Shown one piece after another: positions 1 to 7,434 of a stretch of DNA of 12,843 bases. A program made the translations under genes and the position numbers. Position 1 is the stretch's first letter. Each line of letters begins with the position of its first letter. The notes below the pieces were generated by a model. It saw only the letters and a program-made list of their open reading frames with translations, had not been told where the DNA came from and made no database searches. The DNA lies in NCBI GenBank assembly GCA_937982505.1, contig CALJLV010000006.1, positions 1 through 12,843 of the forward strand, read 5' to 3'. The DNA comes from an uncultured Desulfobacteraceae bacterium. GTDB lineage: Bacteria > Desulfobacterota > Desulfobacteria > Desulfobacterales > UBA2174.

Positions 1-1
1 G

Positions 2-64
2 GCCGTCAACGTGGCCCAGGGCGCCAACGTCTCCAAGGGGCAGGTGCTGGTGGTGGTGGGATAG
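2..64 (+). CDS. C-terminal end of a biotinyl/lipoyl-domain protein (partial)
   Basis: Only the last 20 codons and the TAG stop are present; the gene begins before the window. The visible peptide contains the stretch VAQGANVSKGQVLVVV, which matches the last beta strands of a biotinyl/lipoyl attachment domain (pattern V-x-x-G-x-x-V-x-K-G-Q-x-L). Such domains end biotin carboxyl carrier proteins, the alpha subunits of decarboxylases and carboxylases, and some efflux adaptors. The biotin-acceptor MKM motif would lie about 30 residues upstream, outside the window, so the exact enzyme cannot be named. A biotin carrier of an acyl-CoA or oxaloacetate-type carboxylase is the likeliest reading. A terminator-like hairpin about 120 bases downstream suggests this is the last gene of its transcript. 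Confidence 0.6.
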   Translation, partial: AVNVAQGANVSKGQVLVVVG

Positions 65-185
65 GAGGGCTGGTGGCGCAAGAGACGCGCACGGAAACTC
101 GCAGGGGTCGGCCGTTGCCCGCGATCTTTGGGCGCCTTTGGCACCGTTTTCCGCAACACGGCCGGCGCACGTTGAATCCTTGACT

Positions 186-216
186 CCAGGCGATTCGGCT
201 CGCCCTGGTCAATTTT
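186..216 (+). terminator. Probable rho-independent terminator after the biotinyl gene
   Basis: CCAGGCGA (186-193) pairs with TCGCCCTGG (200-208), giving 8 base pairs with one bulged C around the six-base loop TTCGGC. TCAATTTT follows at 209-216. The T-run is short, but the stem is strong and sits between the end of one gene and the start of the next transcript. Confidence 0.5.
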
Positions 217-307
217 CTGATCACCGAAACGCAGGCCGCTTTGTCCGGCGTTGGGCATGGCGGCCTGCGGCATTCGAGCCGGCATGGCATTCATCCCGCG
301 GAAAGAT

Positions 308-313
308 TATAAT
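308..313 (+). promoter_or_regulatory. Candidate -10 box for the kinase-regulator operon
   Basis: A perfect TATAAT hexamer stands in GC-rich sequence about 105 bases before the preferred kinase start. The hexamer 17 bases upstream, TGGCAT at 285-290, matches the -35 consensus poorly (2 of 6), so an activator would be needed or this is chance. If it is used, transcription would begin near 320, excluding kinase starts at 251, 257 or 284 and favouring 386 or 419. Confidence 0.3.
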
Positions 314-418
314 CGCATCGACGACAACGGTTCCGATGCGGGAACGCCCAGCGTCGCGCGTCCTGCGGGTGAACCATTGCAGACGATGCCCGACCGGGCA
401 GACGCCGGCACGCCCCAG

Positions 419-3400
419 ATGCGTTTTGGAATCCTCAAAAAGTTCCTGGCGGCCTTTTTGCTCCTTTCCCTGCTGCCCTTGCTGGTCCTGAGCCTCTACG
501 CACGGCAGAAGCTGGTGGAGGTCGGCCAAACCGCCGTCGACAGCAGCCGCCAGGCCCTGACCCAAAACGCCATGACCCTCCTCGAGGCCCGGGCCCGGGC
601 CATCGCCCAGCAGGTGGAACTGTTTTTGCTGGGCGTGGCCGACGACCTCAAGTCCCTGGGCATGCTGCCCCCCGACCCGGAGCGCTACCGCCAGTTCCAT
701 CAGGTCCACCAGCGCCACATCTGGGTCCGCACCGGCAGCCCCCAGCGCCCCGAGGAGATCCGCCCCCTGATCCCCCTCTACCGGGAGATCGCCTATGCCG
801 ATGCGGACGGCATCGAGCGGATACGGGTCACCGACGGCGGGATCGACCCGACGCCGCGGAGCGTCGCGGCCCCCTTTCGCAGCCAATTCGGGCAGGAAGA
901 CTATTTCCGGCGTGCCCGGGCGCTGGCCGCCGGAGAGTTTTACGTCTCGCGCCTCACCGGGCGCCATGTGCGCCCGGAAGAGCAGCTGCGCGGCGCGCCC
1001 AGCGTCGAAAGCGCCATCGGCGGCCGGGAATATCAGGGCATCATCCGTTTTGCCATCCCCGTGTACCGGGAAAACCGCTTCGCCGGGGTGGCCTCCCTGG
1101 CCCTGGATCACCGCCACCTGATGGAACACACGCAGCACGTGCTGCCCATCGGTTCCGCCGAGGTGGTCTTTCCCAGCTACGCCAGCGGCAACTATGCCTT
1201 CCTGTTCGACGACGAGGGGTGGATCATCACCCATCCCAAGTTCTGGGACATCCGCGGCTACGATCCAGACACCGGGGTGCTCATCGATCCGCAGTCGCCG
1301 GCCTACAACCAGGAAAGCCTCAAAACCGGTCGGGCGCCCTTCAATCTCCTCCATGTCCCCTTTATCCATACCAATTACCGCCACATCGCCCTGGAGGTGC
1401 TTGCTGGCCGCTCCGGGGTCACCCACACCAGCAGCGTGGGCGGAGTGGCGCGGGTCATGGCCTTCGCCCCCATCCATTTCCCCCACGGGGACTACGCCGG
1501 CCGCGGATTTTTCGGCGGCGTGACCCTGGGCGCCCAGACCGACGCCTTCCAGAAGGTGGTGGACGAAACCGCCGAGACCATCCACAGCGCCCTGGGCCGC
1601 ACGGTCCGAAGTTTCATTTTCATTATTCTGGGGGCCGGCCTGGTGGTGGGTCTCATCGCCGTCTTTCTGGCCCGCGGTTTCACCCGCCCCATCCGTCTGC
1701 TGGCCCGGAAGGTCAAAGAGATCCACCGGGGAGAATATGACTTTTCGGTGGATATCCACAGCGGCGATGAATTGGAGGTCCTGGGACGCAATTTTGAACA
1801 GATGGGCCACGAGCTGGAACGCCACCGGCGCCATCTGATGGACTCGGTGAATCAGTTGAAGGTTTCCAAGGAAGAGATTGAAAGCCATACCCACCGGCTC
1901 GAAGGCCAGTTGGCGATCCTCAAGTCCATCCACGCCCTGGGCCACCAGTTGAGCATCAACTTCGACCGGGAGCGCATTCTGCGGGCAGTGACCGCCGCCT
2001 GCGTCCAGGGGCTGGGATTTGCCCGCGCCATCGTCTACCTTTTCGACCCCGACCGGCGCACCCTGGCCTGCGCCGGGACCTACGGCTTCAGCACCGAACT
2101 GGCGGCCCGGGCCGAGGCGGCCCGCTACCACGTGGATCGTCACGACTGCCTGGCGGTGCGCGCCTTCAACAAGGGGATCCCCGTGCTGGTGCGAGACCTG
2201 GAGGCCGACGCCTCCCTGACACCCCTGGATCGACAGATCGCGGCGGAAAGCGCCTCGACCTCTCTGGCCTTTGCCCCCATCCGCGTGGCCGAACGGACCA
2301 TCGGGGTGCTGGGAGCCGACTACGGCGGGGCCAAGGCCCGGCCCATCAGCGATGAAGCCATGGCATCGCTCAACATCGTGGCCAACGATGCCGCCCTGGC
2401 GCTAGAGCGCGCCCGCCTGATGGAGGACGTGGTCAAGGAGCGCGATTTCATCGAATCGATTTTTGCCAGCATGCTCAGCGGGCTGCTGGTGGTGGACACG
2501 GCCGGACGGATTCATTCGGTCAACCGCAAGGCCGAACAGTTCCTGGGATCTGCCTCGGCCCAGCTTGCCGGCCGGCCCCTGGAAGAGGTCCTGGCCCCCT
2601 ATCCCCAGCTACTCGAGCCGTTTCACATGGCCTTGCGCGGCAAAGAAATCCCATCGAGCCAGATCGAAATCCAGTCCCCCAGCGGCCGCCAGACCTTCCT
2701 GGAGGTGGCCTCTTCCTGCATCCGGGGTCCGGGCAAAACCGGCGGGCATCTGATTTTGCTCATCTTCCGGGATGTCACCCCCCGCAAACGGATGGAGGCC
2801 CACCTGCGGCGCAGCGACCGGCTGGTATCCCTGGGCACTCTGGCGGCCGGCATCGCCCATGAGATCCGCAATCCCCTCACCGGGATCAGCCTGCTGCTCG
2901 ACGATCTGCACGACCGCATGGCCAACCGCACCGACGAGCGCCTGATGATGCAAAGCGCCCTGGAGGAGATTGAAAAACTGGAAAAAATCGTCACCGAACT
3001 GCTCGAATTCGCCGCCAACCCGTCTTCCCGCCGAGTGACCCGGGACCTGCACAAAGTCCTGGACCACACCCTTTTCTTCGTCCACAAGCAGTCGACCCGC
3101 CAAGGGGTGCGTCTGGTGCGCGACACGCCCCCGGGGCTTCCGCCCCTGCGCCTGGATCCGGAAAAAATCAAGCAGGCGATGCTCAACATCCTCCTCAACG
3201 CCCTCAACGTCCTGCCCGCGGGCGGCGAAATCCGGATTCGCACCCGGCTCCACGAGCGGATCGAAGCCCTGGAGGGTCGGCGCGGCGTGGAATTGGCCAT
3301 TGCCGACAACGGTCCGGGGATCCATCCCGAAGACATGGAGTACATCTTTGATCCCTTTTTCACGCGCAATCCCAAGGGATACGGCCTGGGCCTGTCCATC

Positions 3401-3532
3401 GCCCATACCATCGTCGAAGAGCATCAGGGACGGATTTTGGTGGAGAGCACCCCGGGCACGGGAGCCTGTTTTCGCATCTTTCTGCCCGTAGAATCGGAAG
3501 GAAACGGCAATGGACCACATCCTGGTGGTTGA
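419..3532 (+). CDS. Membrane sensor histidine kinase with Cache-like, HAMP, GAF and PAS domains
   Basis: This is a predicted inner-membrane sensor that autophosphorylates on histidine and passes the phosphate to the regulator encoded next. From the 419 start it has about 1037 residues: TM1 (about 7-27), a large extracytoplasmic region (28-397) resembling a Cache sensor (FLFDDEGWIITHPKF), TM2 (about 399-420), HAMP (418-470), GAF (about 497-661) and PAS (about 674-784). The HisKA H-box is GIAHEIRNPLTG, with His814. The HATPase domain has an N-box (Asn923, Asn927), a G1 box DNGPGI (Asp963) and a G2 box GYGLGL (987-992). All catalytic boxes are intact. The start is uncertain: the frame is open back to a TTG at 251, and ATG 386 would add 11 residues. 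ATG 419 puts a short basic segment directly before TM1, but no candidate has a strong Shine-Dalgarno site. The ligand is unknown. The C-terminus overlaps the regulator gene, implying co-translation. Confidence 0.93.
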   Translation: MRFGILKKFLAAFLLLSLLPLLVLSLYARQKLVEVGQTAVDSSRQALTQNAMTLLEARARAIAQQVELFLLGVADDLKSLGMLPPDPERYRQFHQVHQRHIWVRTGSPQRPEEIRPLIPLYREIAYADADGIERIRVTDGGIDPTPRSVAAPFRSQFGQEDYFRRARALAAGEFYVSRLTGRHVRPEEQLRGAPSVESAIGGREYQGIIRFAIPVYRENRFAGVASLALDHRHLMEHTQHVLPIGSAEVVFPSYASGNYAFLFDDEGWIITHPKFWDIRGYDPDTGVLIDPQSPAYNQESLKTGRAPFNLLHVPFIHTNYRHIALEVLAGRSGVTHTSSVGGVARVMAFAPIHFPHGDYAGRGFFGGVTLGAQTDAFQKVVDETAETIHSALGRTVRSFIFIILGAGLVVGLIAVFLARGFTRPIRLLARKVKEIHRGEYDFSVDIHSGDELEVLGRNFEQMGHELERHRRHLMDSVNQLKVSKEEIESHTHRLEGQLAILKSIHALGHQLSINFDRERILRAVTAACVQGLGFARAIVYLFDPDRRTLACAGTYGFSTELAARAEAARYHVDRHDCLAVRAFNKGIPVLVRDLEADASLTPLDRQIAAESASTSLAFAPIRVAERTIGVLGADYGGAKARPISDEAMASLNIVANDAALALERARLMEDVVKERDFIESIFASMLSGLLVVDTAGRIHSVNRKAEQFLGSASAQLAGRPLEEVLAPYPQLLEPFHMALRGKEIPSSQIEIQSPSGRQTFLEVASSCIRGPGKTGGHLILLIFRDVTPRKRMEAHLRRSDRLVSLGTLAAGIAHEIRNPLTGISLLLDDLHDRMANRTDERLMMQSALEEIEKLEKIVTELLEFAANPSSRRVTRDLHKVLDHTLFFVHKQSTRQGVRLVRDTPPGLPPLRLDPEKIKQAMLNILLNALNVLPAGGEIRIRTRLHERIEALEGRRGVELAIADNGPGIHPEDMEYIFDPFFTRNPKGYGLGLSIAHTIVEEHQGRILVESTPGTGACFRIFLPVESEGNGNGPHPGG

Positions 3533-4913
3533 CGACGAGGCCATCATCCGCACCACCCTGGAACGCATCCTGATCGAGGAAGGCTACCAGGTGACCTCGG
3601 TCTCCACGGGGACCGAGGCCCTGGCCGGCCTGAACCGCAGCGACCTGGACATGGTGTTGCTGGATCTCAACCTGCCCGATCTCAACGGCATCGAGGTGCT
3701 CAAGCGGGCCAAGGAATCCGATCCGGATCTGCTGGTGATCATCGTCACCGGCTACGCCTCGGTGGAATCGGCCGTGGAGGCGCTCAAGCTGGGCGCCTAC
3801 GACTACATCAAGAAGCCCTTCAAGGCCGACGTGATCAAACTGATCATCCGCCTGGCCATCGAAGCCCAGCGCCTCAAGAAGGAAGTGGGACTCCTGCGAC
3901 GGCGTCTCAAGGCTCCGGCGGCGGTGAACGTGGTCGCCGAAAGCCCCCAGATGCGGCGGGTGATGCAGCAGGTCGCCGAGGTGGCGCGCCACGACAACGC
4001 CACGGTGCTGATCACCGGAGAAAGCGGCACCGGCAAGGAAGTCGTGGCCCAGGCCATCCACCACCTCAGTCCGCGCCGAGAGCAGCCCTTCCTGGAAGTC
4101 AACTGCGCCACCCTGCCGGAGAACCTGCTGGAAAGCGAATTGTTCGGCCATGAACGGGGGGCCTTCACCGACGCGGTACAGCGTAAGAAAGGACTCTTCG
4201 AGGCCGCCCAGGATGGCACGATCTTTCTGGACGAGATCGGCGAGCTGCCCATGGCCCTGCAGGCCAAGCTGCTCGGCGTGCTCGAACGCCGCAAGTTCCG
4301 CCGCCTGGGGGGTAATCGCGACATCAGCGCCGGGGCGCGCATCATCGCGGCCACCAACATCGATCCGTTGGCCGCCATCCGCGAAAAGCGCTTTCGCGAG
4401 GACCTCTACTACCGGCTCAACGTTTTTCCCATCCAGGTCCCCCCCTTGCGCGAACGCCCGGCGGACATCATCGCCCTGGCCAGGGTCTTCCTGCGCCACT
4501 TCAACAGCCAGTTTCACAAGGGCTTCAAGGAAATCGACGAGGCGGCGGCCGCATTGCTGACCGGCTACGGCTGGCCGGGAAACGTCCGCGAGCTGCGCAA
4601 CATGCTCGAGCGCATCTGCATCATGCACGACGGCCCCATCCTGCAGGCGGGCCACCTGCCCCGGGAAATCATCCGCTCTCGGGAGCCTTCCCCGTCCATC
4701 GAGATCCCCGAGGGGCTGCTGGACATCGAGGCCGTCGTCGACGCCGTCACCCGCCAGCTCATCTGCCGGGCCATGGCCGAAACCGGCAACAACACGGCCC
4801 AGGCCGCCCGCCTGCTGGGCATTCCCCGCGGCACCCTGCGCTACAAGCTGAAAAAATACCAGATCGAGGAGGCCCCGACGCCCGGGCGCAAAACAGACCC
4901 GGAGAAAGGTTGA
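3510..4913 (+). CDS. Sigma-54-dependent NtrC-family response regulator
   Basis: This is the cytoplasmic partner of the kinase. Phosphorylation should drive assembly of an AAA+ ring that remodels RNA polymerase-sigma-54 at target promoters. It has 467 residues, normal for the family. The receiver domain (1-120) has acidic Asp8-Asp9, phospho-acceptor Asp52 and Lys102. The AAA+ domain (about 140-380) has Walker A GESGTGKE (170-177), Walker B IFLDE (238-242) and probable arginine fingers around 294-302. A Fis-type helix-turn-helix follows (about 427-450, NNTAQAARLLGIPRGTLRYK). The sigma-54 contact loop reads GAFTDA (217-222) instead of the usual GAFTGA. The ATG at 3510 lies inside the kinase gene (23-base overlap), with GGAAGGAAA just upstream as its ribosome site. 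No sigma-54 (-24/-12) promoter was recognised in the window, so its targets may lie elsewhere. Confidence 0.95.
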   Translation: MDHILVVDDEAIIRTTLERILIEEGYQVTSVSTGTEALAGLNRSDLDMVLLDLNLPDLNGIEVLKRAKESDPDLLVIIVTGYASVESAVEALKLGAYDYIKKPFKADVIKLIIRLAIEAQRLKKEVGLLRRRLKAPAAVNVVAESPQMRRVMQQVAEVARHDNATVLITGESGTGKEVVAQAIHHLSPRREQPFLEVNCATLPENLLESELFGHERGAFTDAVQRKKGLFEAAQDGTIFLDEIGELPMALQAKLLGVLERRKFRRLGGNRDISAGARIIAATNIDPLAAIREKRFREDLYYRLNVFPIQVPPLRERPADIIALARVFLRHFNSQFHKGFKEIDEAAAALLTGYGWPGNVRELRNMLERICIMHDGPILQAGHLPREIIRSREPSPSIEIPEGLLDIEAVVDAVTRQLICRAMAETGNNTAQAARLLGIPRGTLRYKLKKYQIEEAPTPGRKTDPEKG

Positions 4914-4937
4914 CGCCGCTGCAAAGGCGCTTATAAT
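4910..4937 (+). promoter_or_regulatory. Sigma-70-type promoter for the 5048-8057 cluster
   Basis: TTGACG at 4910-4915 (5 of 6 to the -35 consensus) and a perfect TATAAT at 4932-4937 are separated by 16 bases. The -35 contains the TGA stop of the response regulator. Transcription would begin near 4944, leaving a leader of about 100 bases before the ATG at 5048. Confidence 0.65.
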
Positions 4938-5047
4938 GGGGGCCTATTTGTCCTGCGCCACTCGATCTCTCCGCGCCGCGAAGCGGATCCAGGCCCGACA
5001 ACCGTCGCCATAGAACCTCCGACCCGGACAGGACGCACCGACTCGCC

Positions 5048-5971
5048 ATGAGATTTCTGCTCTACAATATCCGCTACGGGGCCGGCATCGGCAGGCGCAT
5101 CCATTTCCCCTTTCCCTACAGCGGTTATTTGAAGCGCACCAACGGCCAGCTCGACCGCATCGCGGACTTCATCAAGGACCAGCGGCCGGACATCGTCGGC
5201 CTGGTGGAGGTCGACACCGGCTCCTTTCGCAATGGCGGAGACAGCCAGGCCGCCGCCATTGCCGGTCCCCTGTGCCACCGGCATGTGTTCCGCACCAAGT
5301 ACGGCTACGACTCGCTGGCTTCCAAACTGCCTCTGCTGCGACAGCAGGCCAACGCCGTGATGACCAATCAGAAAATCCTCGGCCAGCGCTTCCACTATCT
5401 CAACCACGGGATGAAACGTCTGGTGATCGAGGTGGGGCTGCCGGGGCTGACGGTCTTTCTGGTCCATCTGGCCCTGAAGTATCGCCAGCGCCAGTACCAG
5501 CTCATCGATCTGCACCAGATCGTGCGCCGTACCCCGGGACCCGTGGTGGTGGCGGGCGATTTCAACGCCTTTCGCGGCCATGGGGAGCTGACCGGGTTCA
5601 TGGCCGCCACCGGCCTCAGAAACGCCGATCCGTGGGGGCTGCCCTCCTATCCGAGCCGCTCACCCCACCGCCAGCTGGATTTCATCCTCCACAGCCCGGA
5701 ACTGCAGACCCGGAATTTTCAGGCCCCTGCCGTGCGCTACTCGGACCATGTTCCGCTCATCTGGGATTTCGAGCCCCCGGCGGGCAACACCACGGGGATC
5801 ATCGACGGCTGCGGATTGACACGCCCACGGCCCGATGGTATCGGTCTGCGCAAACCGCAAGGAGCTTTTCATGGACCCCTATCTTTCGGCCACCCCGGCC
5901 ATCGAGGCCGACCACCCGTCGATTCAGGCCTGCGCGCGCAAGATCATCGCCGATGCAGCCAGCGATCGTGA
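5048..5971 (+). CDS. Endonuclease/exonuclease/phosphatase (EEP) family protein
   Basis: This is a predicted metal-dependent phosphodiesterase of the EEP fold (the family of DNase I, exonuclease III and inositol-phosphate phosphatases). Its substrate is unknown. Family residues in order are Asn7 (LLYNIRYG), metal ligand Glu54 (GLVEVDTGS), His140 (VHLALK), GDFN at 170-173, Asp211 (RQLDFI) and the catalytic pair Asp233-His234 (SDHVPLIWDF). All are present, so it should be active. No signal peptide or membrane segment is evident. The fold should end near residue 243. The remaining 64 residues are Arg/Gly/Pro-rich, and the frame closes only at 5971, overlapping the next gene by 101 bases. That tail looks like read-through of another gene's reading frame, so a lost stop or a frameshift near 5780-5820 is possible. 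The Shine-Dalgarno site before 5048 is weak. Confidence 0.85.
   Translation: MRFLLYNIRYGAGIGRRIHFPFPYSGYLKRTNGQLDRIADFIKDQRPDIVGLVEVDTGSFRNGGDSQAAAIAGPLCHRHVFRTKYGYDSLASKLPLLRQQANAVMTNQKILGQRFHYLNHGMKRLVIEVGLPGLTVFLVHLALKYRQRQYQLIDLHQIVRRTPGPVVVAGDFNAFRGHGELTGFMAATGLRNADPWGLPSYPSRSPHRQLDFILHSPELQTRNFQAPAVRYSDHVPLIWDFEPPAGNTTGIIDGCGLTRPRPDGIGLRKPQGAFHGPLSFGHPGHRGRPPVDSGLRAQDHRRCSQRS
5816..5844 (+). promoter_or_regulatory. Possible internal promoter before the transglutaminase-like gene
   Basis: A perfect TTGACA at 5816-5821 is followed 17 bases later by TATCGG at 5839-5844, which matches the -10 consensus at only 3 of 6 positions. It lies in the 3' end of the EEP frame. A start near 5851 would leave a short leader containing the AAGGAG ribosome site. 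Confidence 0.3.
5859..5864 (+). promoter_or_regulatory. Ribosome binding site fixing the start at 5871
   Basis: AAGGAG lies 6 bases before ATG 5871. The in-frame ATG at 5835 has no such site, so 5871 is preferred. Confidence 0.7.
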
Positions 5972-6515
5972 AAAGGCGCAGCGCCTCTTTGCCTTCGTCC
6001 GCGATCAGATCCCCTACAACCTGTTCATGATCTCGATGCACCCGGACGATTTCCGGGCCTCGTTCGTGCTGGCGGCGGGCAAAGGCTACTGCGTCCAGAA
6101 AGCCGTCCTGCTCTGCGCCCTGGCCCGGGCGGCTCGAATTCCCTCCCGCCTGGCCCTGGCCCGCATCCGCAACCATCGCGTGCCGCCCCAAATCCAGGCC
6201 CGCCTGGGGCGCAACGAATTTCCCGGCCACGGGTACAACCAGTTTTTCATCGAGAACCGCTGGGTTTCGGCGGCCGCGACCTTCGATGCCGCCCTGTGCG
6301 CCCGGGCGGGAGTGCCGGTGGTCCAGTTCGACGGCGCCAGCGACGCCACCCTGCCTGAAAAGGCCCTGGACGGGAGCCCCTACATCGAATACCTGGAGCG
6401 CTACGGTCATTTTGCCGACCTGCCCCTGGCCTTCATCACTGAACGGACCTCCAAGATCTGGGGCCCGGAGAAACGCGCCTGGCAGCGTCCCGAGGACGAC
6501 ACCGGGTTTCCCTGA
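5871..6515 (+). CDS. Transglutaminase-like cysteine protease-fold protein
   Basis: The protein has 214 residues and belongs to the bacterial transglutaminase-like superfamily. Members mostly act as cysteine peptidases or amidases, and the substrate here cannot be read from sequence. The expected triad is present: Cys74 in GKGYCVQKAVLL, His120 in PGHGYNQFF and Asp139 in AATFDAAL. A segment before the cysteine (AFVRDQIPYN, 41-50) is also typical of the fold. There is no signal peptide, so it is probably cytoplasmic. It follows the EEP gene with overlapping frames and precedes the prenyltransferase by 34 bases, which places it in the middle of one transcript. The start at 5871 is set by a good AAGGAG site. 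Confidence 0.85.
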   Translation: MDPYLSATPAIEADHPSIQACARKIIADAASDREKAQRLFAFVRDQIPYNLFMISMHPDDFRASFVLAAGKGYCVQKAVLLCALARAARIPSRLALARIRNHRVPPQIQARLGRNEFPGHGYNQFFIENRWVSAAATFDAALCARAGVPVVQFDGASDATLPEKALDGSPYIEYLERYGHFADLPLAFITERTSKIWGPEKRAWQRPEDDTGFP

Positions 6516-6549
6516 GGCAGCGGCCGGATCGATGGCGGAGAAAAACGCG

Positions 6550-7434
6550 ATGCATCTTTATCGCAACTGGTTTCTGGCCAGCCGGCCGTGGTCCTTTGCC
6601 ATGACCGCCATCTCGGTGAGCGTGGGCAGCGCCCTGGCGGCCATCCAGGGGCCCTTTGCCTGGCCCCTCTACCTGCTGGCCCTGGTTTCGGCCGTGCTCC
6701 TGCACGCGGCCACCAACCTGATCAACGACTACTACGACGTGCACAACGGCATCGACACCGTCGCTTCGGCCACGGCCCAGTACCGCCCCCACCCCCTGGT
6801 GGAGGGCCGTCTGCCCGCGGTGCAGGTGCGCAACGCGGCCTACACCCTCTTCGGCCTGGCGGCCCTCATCGGTCTTTACCTGACGGCGGTTTGCGGGCTG
6901 ATGATCCTCTGGATCGGAGCGGCGGGATTATTGGCCGGACTGACCTACACGGCCCCTCCGCTCAAGTACAAATACGTGGCCTTGGGCGAGGTGTCGGTCT
7001 TTCTCATGTGGGGCCCCCTGATGGTGGAAGGCGCCTACTATGTCCAGCGCCGGACCCTGAGCCTCGAGGCCTTTTGGGTATCGCTGCCCTTCGGCATCCT
7101 TGTGGCCCTGGTCCTGCTGGCCAACAACATCCGCGACATCGAGCTGGACCGCAGCCACCGGATTCGCACCCTGGCCATCCTCCTGGGCCCGCGCCACGGC
7201 TTGACGGCTTATTTGGTCCTCATGGCCCTGGCCTACCTGGGGGTTCTGCCCCTGGCCGGGACCCTGACCCCCTGGGTCCTGCTCATCTTCCTCACCCTGC
7301 CGCTGGCCGCCAGCCTGCGGCGCCAGATGCGCCAAACGGTGCCGGCGGACGCCGACGCACGCACCGCCAGGCTCGACACGGCCTTCGGGGTCCTGCTGGT
7401 GGCCTCCCTGGTGATCGAGGGCCTGATCGGATGA
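6550..7434 (+). CDS. UbiA-family membrane prenyltransferase, MenA-like
   Basis: This is a predicted integral-membrane enzyme that transfers a polyprenyl group from its diphosphate to an aromatic acceptor. It has 294 residues and about eight or nine hydrophobic helices. The first Mg-diphosphate motif is NLINDYYDVHNGID (56-69; Asp60, Asp63, Asp69). The second is NNIRDIELD (192-200; Asp196, Asp200), followed by RIRTLAI. YTAPPLKYK (133-141), LGEV (145-148) and a WGPLMVEGAYY segment (154-164) recall MenA (1,4-dihydroxy-2-naphthoate prenyltransferase) more than UbiA proper. No other menaquinone genes are in the window, so a menA symbol is withheld. ATG 6550 has GGAG 9 bases upstream; ATG 6532 would add six residues (MAEKNA). 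Its stop overlaps the next start as ATGA. Confidence 0.9.
   Translation: MHLYRNWFLASRPWSFAMTAISVSVGSALAAIQGPFAWPLYLLALVSAVLLHAATNLINDYYDVHNGIDTVASATAQYRPHPLVEGRLPAVQVRNAAYTLFGLAALIGLYLTAVCGLMILWIGAAGLLAGLTYTAPPLKYKYVALGEVSVFLMWGPLMVEGAYYVQRRTLSLEAFWVSLPFGILVALVLLANNIRDIELDRSHRIRTLAILLGPRHGLTAYLVLMALAYLGVLPLAGTLTPWVLLIFLTLPLAASLRRQMRQTVPADADARTARLDTAFGVLLVASLVIEGLIG

Larger units (their letters stand above)
65..418. other. Intergenic region between the biotinyl gene and the sensor kinase
   Basis: This stretch of about 350 bases has no convincing gene. An open frame runs through it from a TTG at 251 into the kinase, but its residues before 386 look like untranslated leader. The region holds a long-range inverted repeat (GGCCGTTGC at 110-118 against GCAACACGGCC at 153-163, with a two-base bulge), a terminator-like hairpin at 186-216, and a perfect TATAAT at 308-313 that may serve the kinase operon. 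Confidence 0.5.

Noticed and set aside
221..2143. Long open frame on the minus strand (640 codons) opposite the kinase
   Set aside because: It is antisense to a gene with complete kinase motifs, and its translation is a Gly/Ala/Asp/His-rich mixture with no domain. Long antisense frames are expected in GC-rich genes.
3360..4655. 431-codon minus-strand frame opposite the response regulator
   Set aside because: It is a shadow of the AAA+ regulator with no recognisable motif and no credible start context.
6286..6549. Longer prenyltransferase frame starting inside the transglutaminase-like gene
   Set aside because: The extra residues are the shadow of the upstream gene; GGAG before ATG 6550 and the family N-terminus support the shorter protein.
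6588..7430. N-terminal extension of the CPBP protease frame through the prenyltransferase gene
   Set aside because: This part is Pro/Gly/Arg-rich and out of frame with the UbiA motifs. The ATG at 7431 gives a normal-length protease.
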